From the NCBI RefSeq assembly GCF_040802235.1, contig NC_133158.1, positions 36,336,001-36,400,000 on the forward strand: a DNA stretch of 64,000 nt. The letters run 5' to 3'. This document shows positions 12,889-24,445 of this stretch, piece by piece. How positions within the stretch are numbered: the first letter of the stretch is position 1; each line of letters begins with the position of its first letter. The DNA comes from Manis javanica (Eukaryota > Chordata > Mammalia > Pholidota > Manidae). The notes beneath the pieces are model-generated. The model worked only from the letters and a program-made list of their open reading frames with translations, searched no databases and was not told the origin of the DNA. The position numbers were made by a program, and so were the translations under genes.

Positions 12889-15800
12889 ACGACTTCTCTG
12901 ACCACAGCAGGCCAGGAGGCCCTACAATGACCACAAGCTCTGCTAAAATCAAACATCTTTTTTCTCATGTTTTGTACAAAAGTGAGGTAGGGGCAGTGGC
13001 AGCTTCCACAGATCTAGAAGTGGGTGGTAACTCCGTGGATCTCCAAGAGGACATCCATCATGATGTTGGGTGTGGTGCAGATCTTGGCCAGCTCAGCATG
13101 ATCCTTGGTACTCAGGTACAGGTTATGGTTGAGCAGCTCCTGGCCCACGACTTTCTGCAGGGCATTGTGCAGGATGCGTTGGCCCATGTGTGACATCCAG
13201 AAGGCACAGGGTTGAGGCCGGCATAGTGGGGTGGGATGCTGGTCAGTGCATTCTGCCGCATCGGCAGCTGTGGGTAGGTCTTCTCCTGTGTGGGCAGCAG
13301 GAGCCTGATGCCCCCAGCCAGGGTGAAGAACTACATGTTATGCTTGTTCTTCCACACAGCCCCTCAGCAGCCCCCCTACTCCCACCCCCAGGAAGGGACC
13401 CTCCAGAAGGTGTTCACATGGGCCCCCACGTGCAAGTCGGCCCAATGCATGCCCCGAAGCATTCCTTGGCTTCCGGCAGGTACAAGTGCACTATGATGTT
13501 GTGGTCATGCTGGATAACAGGAAGCCCAGCTGGGCACTGTCCAACATGATGGCCATGCTGTACATCTCCAAGGGTCGGCATCCCGTGACACGAGGCTCAA
13601 TGTCTTACTCTCCTCCTGGTAGCAAGCACAGCAGCAAGATGCTCATCATTACGTCTGCAGCCAGGATGAAGTTCTTGACACTGCTCATCTGGTGGATGTA
13701 GAGCTAGGTGTTGATGAAGGCCATGCCTTTCAGCTTGCTGGCCCACAGGCTCCACAGGGCTTCTGGCTGATGGCCAACACCAGTGCCACTGCAGTGGGAC
13801 AGTGCGGTCACAGGCCCCTTCTGCTCCTTCCTGTACAGGACCTTGAACTTGTTCTTGGTCAGGGGCTGTCCAGGCTTGGGTACCACCTAGGTCACAACCA
13901 TGATTAATATCTGCCCGCAGCACATGACCTCCTTCCCCAGCATAAGGCGGGTCCCAACAACCGTGTAGCCCTTCAGGCCTGACACGTCTCCTTGCTGTGC
14001 AGCAACACCGTCTTCATGTGCATCAGGTGCTCTCACTCTTTCATCTCGATCCTGGCATTAGGGATGGCCTCTAAGCTGACTGGGAGATGAGCTGGGTAGA
14101 GAAGGCCTCCTGCTGGGGGTGGGTGTACTGGTCATCTCTCTCAGTGGTCTCAAACACCTTCTCTTCACCCATCATGTGCAAGATGCGGGTGCACGGCATG
14201 CTGGTGGTGACAGTGCACACCTTGGGCTCCACATGGTAAGCCATGTGGTGCGCCGTGCAGCACAGCAGGATCTTCCTGACAGGCCACAGGGCATCACAGG
14301 ACAAGTAGGCAGGCTCACCTTGATTGCTGCAGTACAAGAAGCCAAGGGAGCAGTAGATACTGTGGAATGGGATGAAGGAGTTGATAGGGCCATCAATGCC
14401 CATGGGACGCAGTTTAAGGGCGCCCTGGCCAGTCACCAGGAGCCAGTGGGGTAAGAGGGGCCACAAATTGCATCTGATTAGCCATAAATGTCCTCAGTAG
14501 CAAACCATACCACATGGCCCCAGGCCCCACCCCTCTCCTCAGTGCTGCTGCCTTCTCCCTTCTTTTTGGACAGCTTTGGCTGCTTCTCCTGAGGTTGATG
14601 CTGTCAGGGACCTCCCTGAAGCAAACTTTGAGGTTTTCCTGGCTGAGCTGCTAGCCACAGGGGAAGCAGCTCCTGGTTCTCATGCACCAGCAGGTAAGGC
14701 CTGCTCCGGTGGCTCCCTAGGGCCACCAGCAGGATATCCTTGACAAGGAGCAGCTCCCTTGACATGTGGTCTCCTCCTTCCTGGCCGCACCCTGCATGGT
14801 GGGCTGACCTAAGGAGCTGTCCACCAGGATGCCCTGCCCCATGGGGAAGTTCCTCACCAGGAACACCAGCTGCCAGTCAGGAACTGGTAGACCTCCGCAG
14901 TGCTAGTTCTCCAGCACCAACAGGTGCCAGGGCCTGGGCTCCGCTGGGAAGTGGGTGGGGTCCCTGTCAGGGTGGGAGGGGCTGCTCTGTGGGGCTCTTC
15001 CTTGCTGGGGCTGAACAGAGGGCCTGTGTCCCAATACAGCATCTCCTCTTCATCATCCACCATGGGGCTGGTCCCGAGCCCTGGCCCTCCACTCCGATCC
15101 ACTGCAGTCCCCTGCTCATCACGGGTCTGCCTGGTGGCTCTTGGTGGTGTACATGCCACTGACATCACAGTACACGCAGTGTGATTGCCTTGGACTGGTG
15201 ATGCAGGAGTGACTTCTGCAGTGCCAGGCAGGTGGCCCTGTATTCGTCGCTCTTGAGCAGGAAAATGGTGCCATGGCCCTTGGCACTCATGACCACACAG
15301 GGGTTGGTCATGATGCACTGCATGAGGGGGAGCCCAGGTCCACTGGGATGAAGTGCAGCTGGTTCACCCCTTCCAACAGGAGGATGCCTAGCAGTGACAC
15401 TTGCATGATGGAGTGATTATCCCCAGTGTTGCCAGCAAAGATGTGGGGCCCTGCATGACAAAACCACTGGTGTCCAGCTCCATGATCTCCTACCCTGTCT
15501 CTAGGATCATGGCAATCATCCTGGCTCAGGATAAGGAACCTGTCTTCCCTGGCATTATCTGCTTCAGGGGTGCTGGGCTCCTGCTCCTCCCCCTTCCCTT
15601 GGGGGTCTCCTCCTGCTCCTTACACAGGGGCAATGACTGTCCACATGTCAAAGCTGCTAGGAAGTTCAAAGGCCATCACCACCTGGGGCTGGATGCTCTC
15701 TGCAGCACCGACAGCTGGACCACACCACCATCTCCAGGCCCGGCTCTGGGCTGTTCTGAAACTTCAGCGAGGAAGGAGGGCTTGCCCACGGTTTGTGCTG

Positions 15801-16852
15801 GCACAGAGTCTCACATTGAGACTGCAGTCACATACCTTAAAGGAGTAAGTGGCCAGCTGTGTGCCTGACTAGGCCTTTTTGCTGTAAACCTCAATCTCAG
15901 CCACCTTGTCCTGTGGCACTGACTTGCCCCCTGACCGGCCCACTGTGGGGTCCATCTGTTTCTACTTTGAAGGTGGTTCTTCCTTGTCCATAGCCTCAGG
16001 GACGGCACTGGCAGGGGCTCCCGCTGTTTCTCTGTGTACTTGAGGAGGGAGTTGCCCAGGCGAGAGCCAAGGAACAGGTACTCAGGCTCCATGGTGACCA
16101 TACTGGTGGTGAGGACACTGGCAGCAGCCTCACTGAAGTGGAAGGCCTGGACGCTGCACACGCCATTGGTGCTGAGGGTCAGATCTTGCTGCCCTTGAGG
16201 GAGATGGCCATCTTGTCATATGAGATAAAGGTTGCCTGGGCACAGTCGAGGGTATCCTCATGCCCTTCTGGTGTACAGGGGGAAGGCGGTGGTGCAGTGG
16301 TGAGTTCCTTGAGGGCCACATCATATGCAGGCATGCTCTGGTTCAGGCATAACAGTGAGTTGCCAGCAAAGACCACCACCCCACCTGTGGGCTTGGGCAC
16401 AGCCAGGGCCTGGGTGCAATGGGAGGGCAGGCTGGTGAGTGACCAGGTGATAGGGTAGACCTTCTGTGTGATGTTCAGTGAAACGGCCATGATGGTGCAC
16501 GTGTCCTGCCACATAGGCACTTGCCTAGGCCAGGTCTGGTTGGGCTTGGACAGGACTAGCAGGGTGAGCTGGTAGTAGCCATGCAGAAACTGTAGGTCCA
16601 CGATGTTGAAGAACTTTTCATCCAGGGCCTGCATGTTGTTGATGTAGGTGGCCAGGAAGCTGGATCTCTGCCCCTCACCCCTTCATGCTCCTTGACAAGG
16701 CTGTCTCTGCTGAAGGCAAGACCACCAACTGCCAGTCGTAGATGAGCATGGCTGCACAGCACCCATCAGGGGCCACCTGCACCCTCGGTGTGTGCATGTT
16801 CTGCATGAACCCGTCCTGCAGCTCAGGCTTCTCAAAGTAGTAAGGGTGAGGA
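12889..16852 (-). pseudogene. CPSF1P: Processed pseudogene of CPSF1 (cleavage and polyadenylation specificity factor 160-kDa subunit)
   Basis: The minus strand reads as the CPSF1 protein in order, without introns, from about residue 112 of the parent ([14 protein letters not shown], 16810-16848) to the C-terminus (IMMDVLLEIHGVTTHF, stop at 13014-13016). Recognisable blocks: 16179-16634 ([27 protein letters not shown]), 15811-16161 ([20 protein letters not shown]), 14854-15318 (PMVDDEEEMLYWDTG, LFSPSKEE), 14071-14466 ([21 protein letters not shown]), 13704-13886 ([20 protein letters not shown]) and 13014-13196. Many frameshifts and stops separate the blocks, so it is dead. The parent is the RNA-binding scaffold of the pre-mRNA 3'-end cleavage machinery. 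Missing introns, loss of the first ~111 codons and collinearity fit 5'-truncated L1-mediated retroposition. No clear poly(A) tail remains. About 125 bases beyond the stop probably derive from the parent 3' UTR; that boundary is uncertain. Confidence 0.92.
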
Positions 16853-16955
16853 TTAATAATGTCAGTGACTTTTGAATCACTGTACTGTATACTTGCAACT
16901 AATATAAGATTGTATATGGACTATACTGCAATTTAAAAAATTGAAAAAAAATTAT
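16853..16955 (+). mobile_element. Probable LINE 3' end with A-rich tail
   Basis: The stretch tgtatacttgcaactaatat...tatactgcaatttaaaaaa resembles an old L1 3' end ending in A-rich sequence (16933-16950). It abuts the 5'-truncated end of the CPSF1 retrocopy. Confidence 0.5.
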
Positions 16956-17145
16956 TGGGTAATTATTTGACTTAAGATTTTTATTTCTTTAACTGTTAAA
17001 GAGTTTTTCTCATAATTACTGAACTGATACAGGCTCAAGACAACATACAAAAACTTGGTGATATCTCGAGAAAATGCAAGAATACACCAAGGAGGGGAAA
17101 ATATGTAATTCTACCACCCAGAAACAACAATCAACATTTTTTACA
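16956..17145. other. Intergenic spacer, nothing recognised
   Basis: AT-rich sequence between the CPSF1 composite and the sense L1. It ends in the target sequence reused by the L1 insertions. Confidence 0.4.
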
Positions 17146-17160
17146 TAAAAATATCATGTC

Positions 17161-19190
17161 TCCTAAAGATTCCACTCCAAAACAACTAGACCTAATATCT
17201 GAATTCAGCAAAGTTGCAGGATACAAAATTAATACACAGTAATTTGTTGCATTCGTATACACTAACAATGAATTAGTAGAAAGAGAACTCAGGAAAACAA
17301 TTCCATTCACAATTGCATAAAAAAAAAATATCTAGGAATAAACCTAACCAAGGAAGTGAAAGACCTATACTCTGAAATCTATAAGACTTATGAGAGAAAT
17401 TAAGGAAGATACCAATAAATGGAAACACATCCTGTGTTCATGGCTCGGAAGAATTAATAGTCAAAATGGCCATCCTGCCTAAAGCAATCTACAGATTCAA
17501 TGCAATCTCTATCAAAATACCAGCAGCATTCTTCAACAAACTAGAGCAAAGACTTCTAAAATTCATATGGAACCTCGAAAGACCCCAAATAGCCAAAGCA
17601 ATCCTGAGAAGGAAGAATGAAGTGGGTGGGATTATGCTCCCCAACTTCAAGCTCTACTACAAAGTCACAGTAAACAAGACAATTCGGTACTGGCACAAGA
17701 ACAGACCCATAGACCAATGGAACAGACTAGAGAGCCCAGATATAAACCCAAGCATATATGGTCAATTAATATATGATAAAGGAGCCATTGATATACAGTG
17801 GGGAAATGACAGCCTCTTCAACAGCCGGTGTTGGCAAAACTGGACAGTTATATGTAAGATAATGAAACTGGATGATTGCCTAACCCCATACACAAAAGTA
17901 AACTCAAAATGGATCAAAGACCTGAATGTAAGTCATGAAACCATAAAACTCTTAGAAGATAACATATACAAAAATCTCCTGAATATAAACATGAGCAACT
18001 TTTGCCTGAATGCATCTCCTTGGGCAAGAGAAACAAAATAAAAAATGAACAAATGGGACTACATCATGCTAAAAGCTTCTGTACAGCAAAAGACACCATC
18101 AGAAGAACCAAAAGGCATCCTACAGTATGGGAGAATATATTTATAAATGACATATCTGACAAGGGGTTAACATCCAAAATATATAAAGAACTCACATGCC
18201 TCAACACCCAAAAAGCAAATAACCCTATTAAAAAATGGGCAGAGGGTATGAACAGACAGTTCTCCAAATAAGAAATTCAGATGGCCAACAGGCATGTGAA
18301 AAGACACTCCACATTGCTAATTATCAGGGAAATGCAAATTAAAACCACAATGAGATATCACCTCATACCAGTTAGGATGGCCAACACAGAAAAGACTAGA
18401 AACAACAAATGCTGGCGAGGATGTGGAGACAGGGGAATCCTCCTACACTGCTGGTGGGAATGTAAATTAGTTCAACCATTGTGAAAAGCAGTATGGAGGT
18501 TCCTCAAAAAACTAAAAATAGAAATACCATTTGACCCAGAAATTCCACTCCTAGGAATTTACCCTAAGAATGCAGCAGCCCAGTTTGAAAAAGACATATG
18601 CACCCCTGTGTTTATTGTAGCCCTATTTACAATAGCCAAGAAATGGAAGCCGCCTAAGTATCCATCAGTAGATGAATGGATAAAGAAGATGTGGTACATA
18701 TACACAGTGGAATATTATTCAGCCATAAGAAGAAAACAACTCCTACCATTTGCAACAACATGGATGGAGCTCAAGGGTATTATGCTCAGTGAAATAAGCC
18801 AGTCTGAGAAAGACAAGTACCAAATGATTTCACTCATCTGTGGAGCAGAAGAACAAAGCAAAACTAAAGGAACAAAACAGCAGCAGACTCACAGAATCCA
18901 AGAATGGACTAACAGTTACCAAAGGGAAAAGGGGACTAGGGTAGGAGGTGGGTGGGAAGGGAAGGAGAAGGGGAATAAGGGACATTATGATTAGCACACA
19001 TGATGTAAAGGGGGTGCACAAGGAAGGCAGTATAGCACAGAGAAGACAAGCAGTGACTCTACAGCATCTTACTACACTGATGGACAGTGACTGTAATGGG
19101 GTATGTGGTGGGGACTTGATAATGGGGGTAATCTAGTAACCACAATGTTGCTCATGTAATTGTATGTTAATGATACCAAAAAGAGAAAAA
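17161..19190 (+). mobile_element. LINE-1, 5'-truncated, sense strand
   Basis: Begins inside ORF2 after the RT core and runs to the 3' UTR. Plus frames 17466-18041 (191 aa, [20 protein letters not shown] and [15 protein letters not shown]), 18002-18271, 18281-18484 and 18608-18994 cover the ORF2 C-terminus with frameshifts between them. The 3' UTR ends in an A-rich tail at about 19178-19192. Target-like repeats flank it (see findings). Confidence 0.92.
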
Positions 19191-19200
19191 AATCATGTCT

Positions 19201-19330
19201 CTCTCACTACACCGATGGACAGTGACTGCAATGGTGTATTGGGGGGAACTCAATAAGGGTGAATGTAGTAACCACATTGTTTTTCTTGTGAAATCTTCGT
19301 AAGACTGTATATCAATGATACCTTAATAAA
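19201..19330 (+). mobile_element. Very short LINE-1 3' UTR insertion
   Basis: A second copy of the L1 3' UTR end (ctacaccgatggacagtgac ... gataccttaataaaaa), from the subfamily with the longer 'gaaatcttcgtaagactgta' end. It lies directly behind the larger L1 and shares its target sequence. Confidence 0.85.
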
Positions 19331-20017
19331 AATCATGTGTCTTTTGTGTGCATAAATTTTCCCTTAAAGTTGTATTCTATTTCATATACATTTAAAAATA
19401 TATTCTATATTTAAATACTAATTTTGATATAAATTTAAACTTACAGGAAAGTTGTAAGAATAGTACAAAGAATCCCCACATACCGTTCACCCAGATTTAC
19501 TGCATTCTTTTTAAAATCAGTTGTATATTATGAATATTTTTCCATGTCCATAGACATGATTACCATCATAGCCAACATTTACTGCTGGCTAGGTGAGTTC
19601 TTTACTTGCCCTTACTTCTGCTTTTCCCACAACGATCCTCTGAGATGAATACCATTTTTATCCATGAAAAAATTAGGTCTTAGTTAGATATTTCCAATAT
19701 TTCACCTTACAATCCTTCATTAAAGGTCTCTGATCCCTAATTGTGTACCTCTTGCTTAGGTTTTTGATGCCATCTGTAAATAGGTTATCCACAAAATCCC
19801 TCAAGTCCACTGACAGAGCAGAAAGGAAGACCACAATTGTCATAGAACCTTAAACCTGTGTCCCATTAGTAGGCCACATAATGACTCATGATGCACAACT
19901 ATATTTTTTAAATCTAATCACCTTGTGAATAGCCCAACAATACTGCCTTTTTTAATGGTTCAGAGTTACCTCATCAAATGTAAAACACCCTACTCTGTAA
20001 TCCTATTGGATATTTAA
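19331..20017. other. Intergenic with old repeat remnants
   Basis: An old L1-type 3' fragment at about 19440-19550 (agaatccccacataccgttc) and a MIR-like fragment at about 19575-19690 (minus; ccacaacgatcctctgagat). No gene seen. Confidence 0.5.
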
Positions 20018-20535
20018 AATATGTATGCACCCTATGTTTATAGCAGCATTATTCATAACAGCCAAAAGGTGGAAGCAACCCTGTGTCCACTGACAGGTGA
20101 ATGGATAAACAAAATGTGGTGTAGGAGCACAATGGAATTATTCGGCCTTAGAAAGGAAGAAAATTCTGGCACATGCTTCAACATGGATGAGCCTGAGGAC
20201 ATAGTGCTCAGTGAAATAAACCAGTGACAAAAGGAAAATACTGTGTGACTCCACTTAGATGAGGTCCCAGAGTCGTCACACTCAGAGAGACAAAGTAGGA
20301 TGGCAGTTGCCATGGGCTCGGGGGAGGGCAGCATGGAAAGGTATCATTTAATGGGAACAGAATTTCAAACAGTTATGGTTTAATGGGTACAGAGTTTCAT
20401 CTTTTTGTAAGAGTAAGACTTCTGGAGACTGGTTATGCAACAAAGTGAATATACACAATGCCACTGAACTGTACACTTAAAAACTTTAAAGATGGTAAAT
20501 TTTATGTGGTGTATTTTACCACAATTAAAAAAATT
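20018..20535 (+). mobile_element. Old LINE-1 3' end
   Basis: Sense L1 ORF2 C-terminus (catattcataacagccaaaa-type, 'gaatggataaacaaaatgtg') then a 3' UTR ending ctgaactgtacacttaaaa and attttaccacaattaaaa at about 20530. More diverged than the 17-19 kb copy. Confidence 0.85.
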
Positions 20536-22027
20536 TTTAATTTATAAACATGATATGCATATCAACTTCATATTAATGCATGAGGAACAAGCCTCAGGAA
20601 CAGGGAATGATGGCTCTGAGAGGCGCTGTAAGATGATCCAAGGAGGTGACAGTGAGCTGACAGAGCACAGGAAGCTGTTGGCAAGGGGGCATCTTTGCCA
20701 AGGGCCTGTAGACCAGGTGTGGAGGCCTTGACATTTTTCCAGTAGGAAAGGGAAGGAAGCCTGAGGCCCTGAAGCCAGTAGGCCTGCCATCCCCTCAACT
20801 TCCCCTTGAAGGCTTCCTGTGTTAACTGTCACCCTGTGGCCCCCTGCCCCTACCCCTTGACCAGAGAAGTTCTGCCTCTGAGGAAGGTATTATTAGTTAC
20901 TTAACTTTGGGGTTGAGTTATTACAGAATCAGAGCCCATTTACTGAGTGCCTACTATATATCCTGTACAAAGTGTTTTACATACATTATTTCTAATTATT
21001 AGTTTCATGGTAACCCTATGAATGATGTTTTTGTGATTCATGTCTTACTAACGAGGAGACTGAAGTCCTGCAAGGTTAAGTAACTTATTCAAGGATACAC
21101 AATAAGGACCTAAATTTTCTATTATACCCTGAGGTCTATAAAATGATTAAAAAAAAAAAAAGTAAGATGCTTACAGAAACTAGCATCTTTTAAAAGCCCC
21201 CATAAGGTATCAGAGACCAAAATGTACTGTCTATCAAGCAACTCAGGATTGCCCCAAAATAGTAATTGCTACAGTAATGGTACAGGTTGGGAACTTGACT
21301 AAACTCTAATTACATTACCATATTTAATATCCAATATCCTGGAGTGGTGGAGTGGTATGTGTAAGCATGCCCACCTTCTGAAACTGCTACTGCTTTATTG
21401 TTTTAAGCATCAGAAACACATTTCTGGAATTTTAAGGCAGAACTTGGTTGGAACTCTAATTCATTGCTGCCGTTGTTTTCCACGATCCTAACCCTAAAAA
21501 CACAGGAAGGTATTCCAGCAACAAAATAGCCACTGAAAATATGAGTTGGTAGTAGAAAGCATTCGTTTATTCAACAGATTTTGAGTGTCTTTGTTTGCCA
21601 GGCCAAACCTCATGTTCTCCCAGTACGCCTCAAAACAGAAACAATAAAAAACCCAAAACCAAAAATTAAACATAAAAACAAAAAAGTCTCCATCTAGCAT
21701 TTAAGAGGGCTCAGGCTATCACCTGGATTTGGATTCCTGGTAGCAAGTGCAATACTGACTTTGAAAATTTTATCCTGTAAAATCAGTATTATGAACCTTT
21801 ATTAAATGTGGTTCCAACTGAAAAAGCCCACTTAAAAAAATACTGTGCTATTCTGCCTTTATAATAACCTTATAAAAGAACTTTGTCTTTAAATTATATA
21901 TTTTAAATATACACAAAATTTGTTTTTCCTCCCATTCCTGTTTCTTTTCATTTCTTTTCCTTTTGCTAGACGGGGCAGTCACTGTTAAGTTTCTCAGTCC
22001 CTCTGGAAATATTTTGCCTATACTAGC
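20536..22027. other. Intergenic; one MIR, otherwise nothing seen
   Basis: A MIR element on the minus strand at about 20945-21125 (ttactgagtgcctactatat; gttaagtaacttattcaagg). A short poly(A) run lies at 21151-21162. No gene or conserved motif recognised elsewhere. Confidence 0.6.
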
Positions 22028-22468
22028 GTTGGGGCAGAAAAGTTTTCCTTCTACTTTTCTAGGTTCTTTGGCTGATCTAATAATTAAATTGACATTGGAG
22101 ATTACCCGGCGAAAAACAAATTTAATTTTCCCCTTAAGGGAGGTCCATTAAGATATGAGACCCAAAAGCAGTCAGGCATTTGAAGCCTAAATGGCATCCT
22201 GAGAAAGGAATGGGTTAAGAGGTGGGGGGCTTCAAAGGACAGGAGGCTAAGAAGAGCATAAATTTGATGATCAATTGTTTGCCCTGCCACGCAGGCACAT
22301 CTTTCAGTTAAAAAGTTATCTCTGGTAACAGCTCTTCTTTGACCAGGCCCTTTACCTAAAATAAATTCTTCTAAGCAATGAAATGCGATGTAAGAGTTTT
22401 CCTTCAGCTCAAAATAATCTACCTGCGAAACAGGCGTATTTTGGAGTCACATATTCTGCTCCCCTTCA
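22028..22468 (-). mobile_element. LTR-like dispersed repeat, copy 3
   Basis: Minus-strand copy: begins TGAAGGGGAGCAGAATATG and ends near TTTCTGCCCCAACG. It shares ACTCCAAAATA, TTATTTTGAGCTGAAGG and GATCAGCCAAAGAACC with copies 1 and 2. No viral coding region. Confidence 0.6.
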
Positions 22469-22829
22469 AAAGCTCATATGCATCTTTACCCATGTGGGTG
22501 TGGACGCTTTCCCCGAAGCTACAGTGGGTCTTAAATAATAGCATAGCCATTTACATTTTTCTGCACTTCTATTTCTTTCACTTAATATGCTTAGAGCCGA
22601 TTCCACATTAGTACATAAAACAACTACTTTGCTTTCTAGAGACGACAGGTTATTCCCCGGAAAGGATGGATTCTTATTCACCAGGTTCTTCTCTGGTCTC
22701 CTGGCTCAAGAAGAGAAAAACAAGTCTTTTTGTCTCCGAGTCAGTCTGAAGTTACTAGGAATCCCCGTTCTGCCCACCTCTCGAAGTTGTTGGGAGGGGA
22801 AAAAATCCCCTAACCTGCTACAGTGTGGC

Positions 22830-23480
22830 ATCGGTAACCCCAAACCGAGTGCCCGGAGGAGCCGGGTCGGGGTGCCCCAGGAGACGGCGTCCCCCCTTCC
22901 GGGTACCTAAAGGCCCGGCATGGAAGGCGGGTGAGGGCGGGCGGGTCAAGGGGCTGGACAACCGCGAGCGCACGCTTCCATCTTCCCATCCGCGTCGCGG
23001 CGCCCGAGTGGAGGCTGCCATCTTGGACATTTGGCTACCTACACCGTGGAGGAAGACACCTGGGCATCCCCCGGCAGCCATCTTTTACAGGAAGTTTACG
23101 CTGCAGTCATTGCGCTTAGATCACCGCGTTCCCCAAGAACAGAGAAGCCTCTCGCGTCTGGCACAACCACAAAGGAAGCAGGCATCCTGTACGGCAAAAC
23201 TCTCCATTTCCGGGATCGAGGTGCTGATGTGACAGGGGAAGTGCAAACCAACATAGGCGACTCTCACGCCCTCTGGCGGCGGTGGCCGGGCAGCGGCGCC
23301 ATCTCTGACCCTGGGGGATTCTGCTTCCGGGTCTGCTCGGGCGGGGCCTTGATGCCTCGCCTAGCTGGAACGAGGCCGTTGTTGAATCTGGGCCTGCGCA
23401 CTGAGCGAAAGGGGCGGGGCGGCGCGGCGAGGGGAGGGGATGGGGACATCTCTGCTGATCCATCCCACCGTCCAGTGAGA
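22830..23480. promoter_or_regulatory. Orphan CpG-rich promoter-like block
   Basis: CpG density jumps here against AT-rich flanks. Motifs seen: three ETS-type CTTCCGGG/TTCCGGG sites (22897-22903, 23208-23214, 23324-23331), YY1-type CCATCTT cores (23018-23024, 23078-23084) and a related CGCCATCT (23297-23304), an SP1-type GGGGCGGGGC (23411-23420), and a CTCF-like core with one mismatch (23267-23279). Overlapping open frames (22825-23232, 23031-23570) match no protein I know, so I do not call a gene. It may be an RPN1-upstream lncRNA promoter or an enhancer-like island, about 4 kb upstream of RPN1. Confidence 0.6.
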
Positions 23481-24257
23481 CAATTATTACTGTTACCATT
23501 TACAGGTGAGGTCCATTTACAGGTGAAGAAACGGTCTCACCGTCCTTGCAGGCCTGCTAGACCCAGGTAGCGATGGGATTAGAGATCCCCCTGCCCCCCT
23601 TTCTGTAAAATGAGCTAACATTTATTCTGGGGGATTGTTGCGAGGATTAAATGTTTCCAGAATACAGTCCGGGTGCTTGATAACAGTTTCTTCTCCGTTG
23701 ATAAAAGTAATAACATAATAACAACCACATGCCATGCACACTTTATATGCACTCACTACCAGTCTTTGAGGTAGGTGGTGTCAGGCTTTCCTGTTTTACA
23801 AAGGCTGCAAGGGAAGCTGGGGACTGGTTTAGTCTAGAAAGCACAGGTATGTAATGGAGTACTATGCAGCCCTTACAAAGAATAAAGCAGTGCTGTTATG
23901 GCATGAGCTCCAAGATTATATTTATCACATATAATTATGATTGTGTTAGGCTGCAAATAACAGAATAACCTTCTATAGTGGCTTAGACAAGGGTTAATCT
24001 TTTGTACAATAAGTAATGTGTGCCATCAGGGACAAAGATGCCATTTTAAACTTAAAAACTTTTAAAACTGAATCATATAAAAAGTGCATAAAACATTAAT
24101 GTTCAATTTGCTGAATTACTGTAATGTGAATATTTATGTAACTACCTGTTAGGAGAGTGTTGCTAGCATCCCAGAAGCTCCTCCTGTACTCCCTTCCGAT
24201 CCTCTAGAATTAACCACTCTTCTGACATTTATAGGAAACACTTCTTTGCCTTTAGAA
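23481..24257. repeat. MIR-rich intergenic stretch
   Basis: MIR-type fragments: about 23485-23540 (minus, catttacaggtgaagaaac), 23605-23700 (plus, tctgtaaaatgagc; gaggattaaatg) and 23720-23830 (minus). An old LINE fragment lies at about 23850-23930 (taatggagtactatgcagcc). No gene. Confidence 0.55.
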
Positions 24258-24445
24258 CAGTGGGTCTCAAAGTGGGGTCCCTGGATCAGCCATATCAGCA
24301 TCAACGAGGAGTTTTTTTTAAATGAAAGTTCCCAGTCCCAACCCAACTCTACTTAATTGGAAACTCTGGAATGGGTCTCAGCCATTTCTGGTTTTAACAA
24401 ACCTTCTAGATGATTCTGATGTATGCTCAAATTTGAGAACCATTG
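24258..24445 (+). mobile_element. MER5A-type hAT-Charlie DNA transposon
   Basis: Runs from cagtgggtctcaaagtgggg to ctcaaatttgagaaccattg, the typical terminal sequences of MER5A, about 188 bp. The terminal inverted repeats are partly kept. Candidate 8-bp duplications on each side are degraded. Confidence 0.88.

Noticed and set aside
12889-16852. CPSF1 copy as a functional gene
   Set aside because: Repeated frameshifts and stops break every domain, and the first ~111 codons are missing.
17466-18994. Long plus-strand frames as host genes
   Set aside because: They are the C-terminal half of L1 ORF2 with frameshifts.
23031-23570. A 179-codon open frame in the orphan CpG island as a gene
   Set aside because: High GC explains long frames here; the sequence matches no family I know and overlapping frames on both strands are as long.
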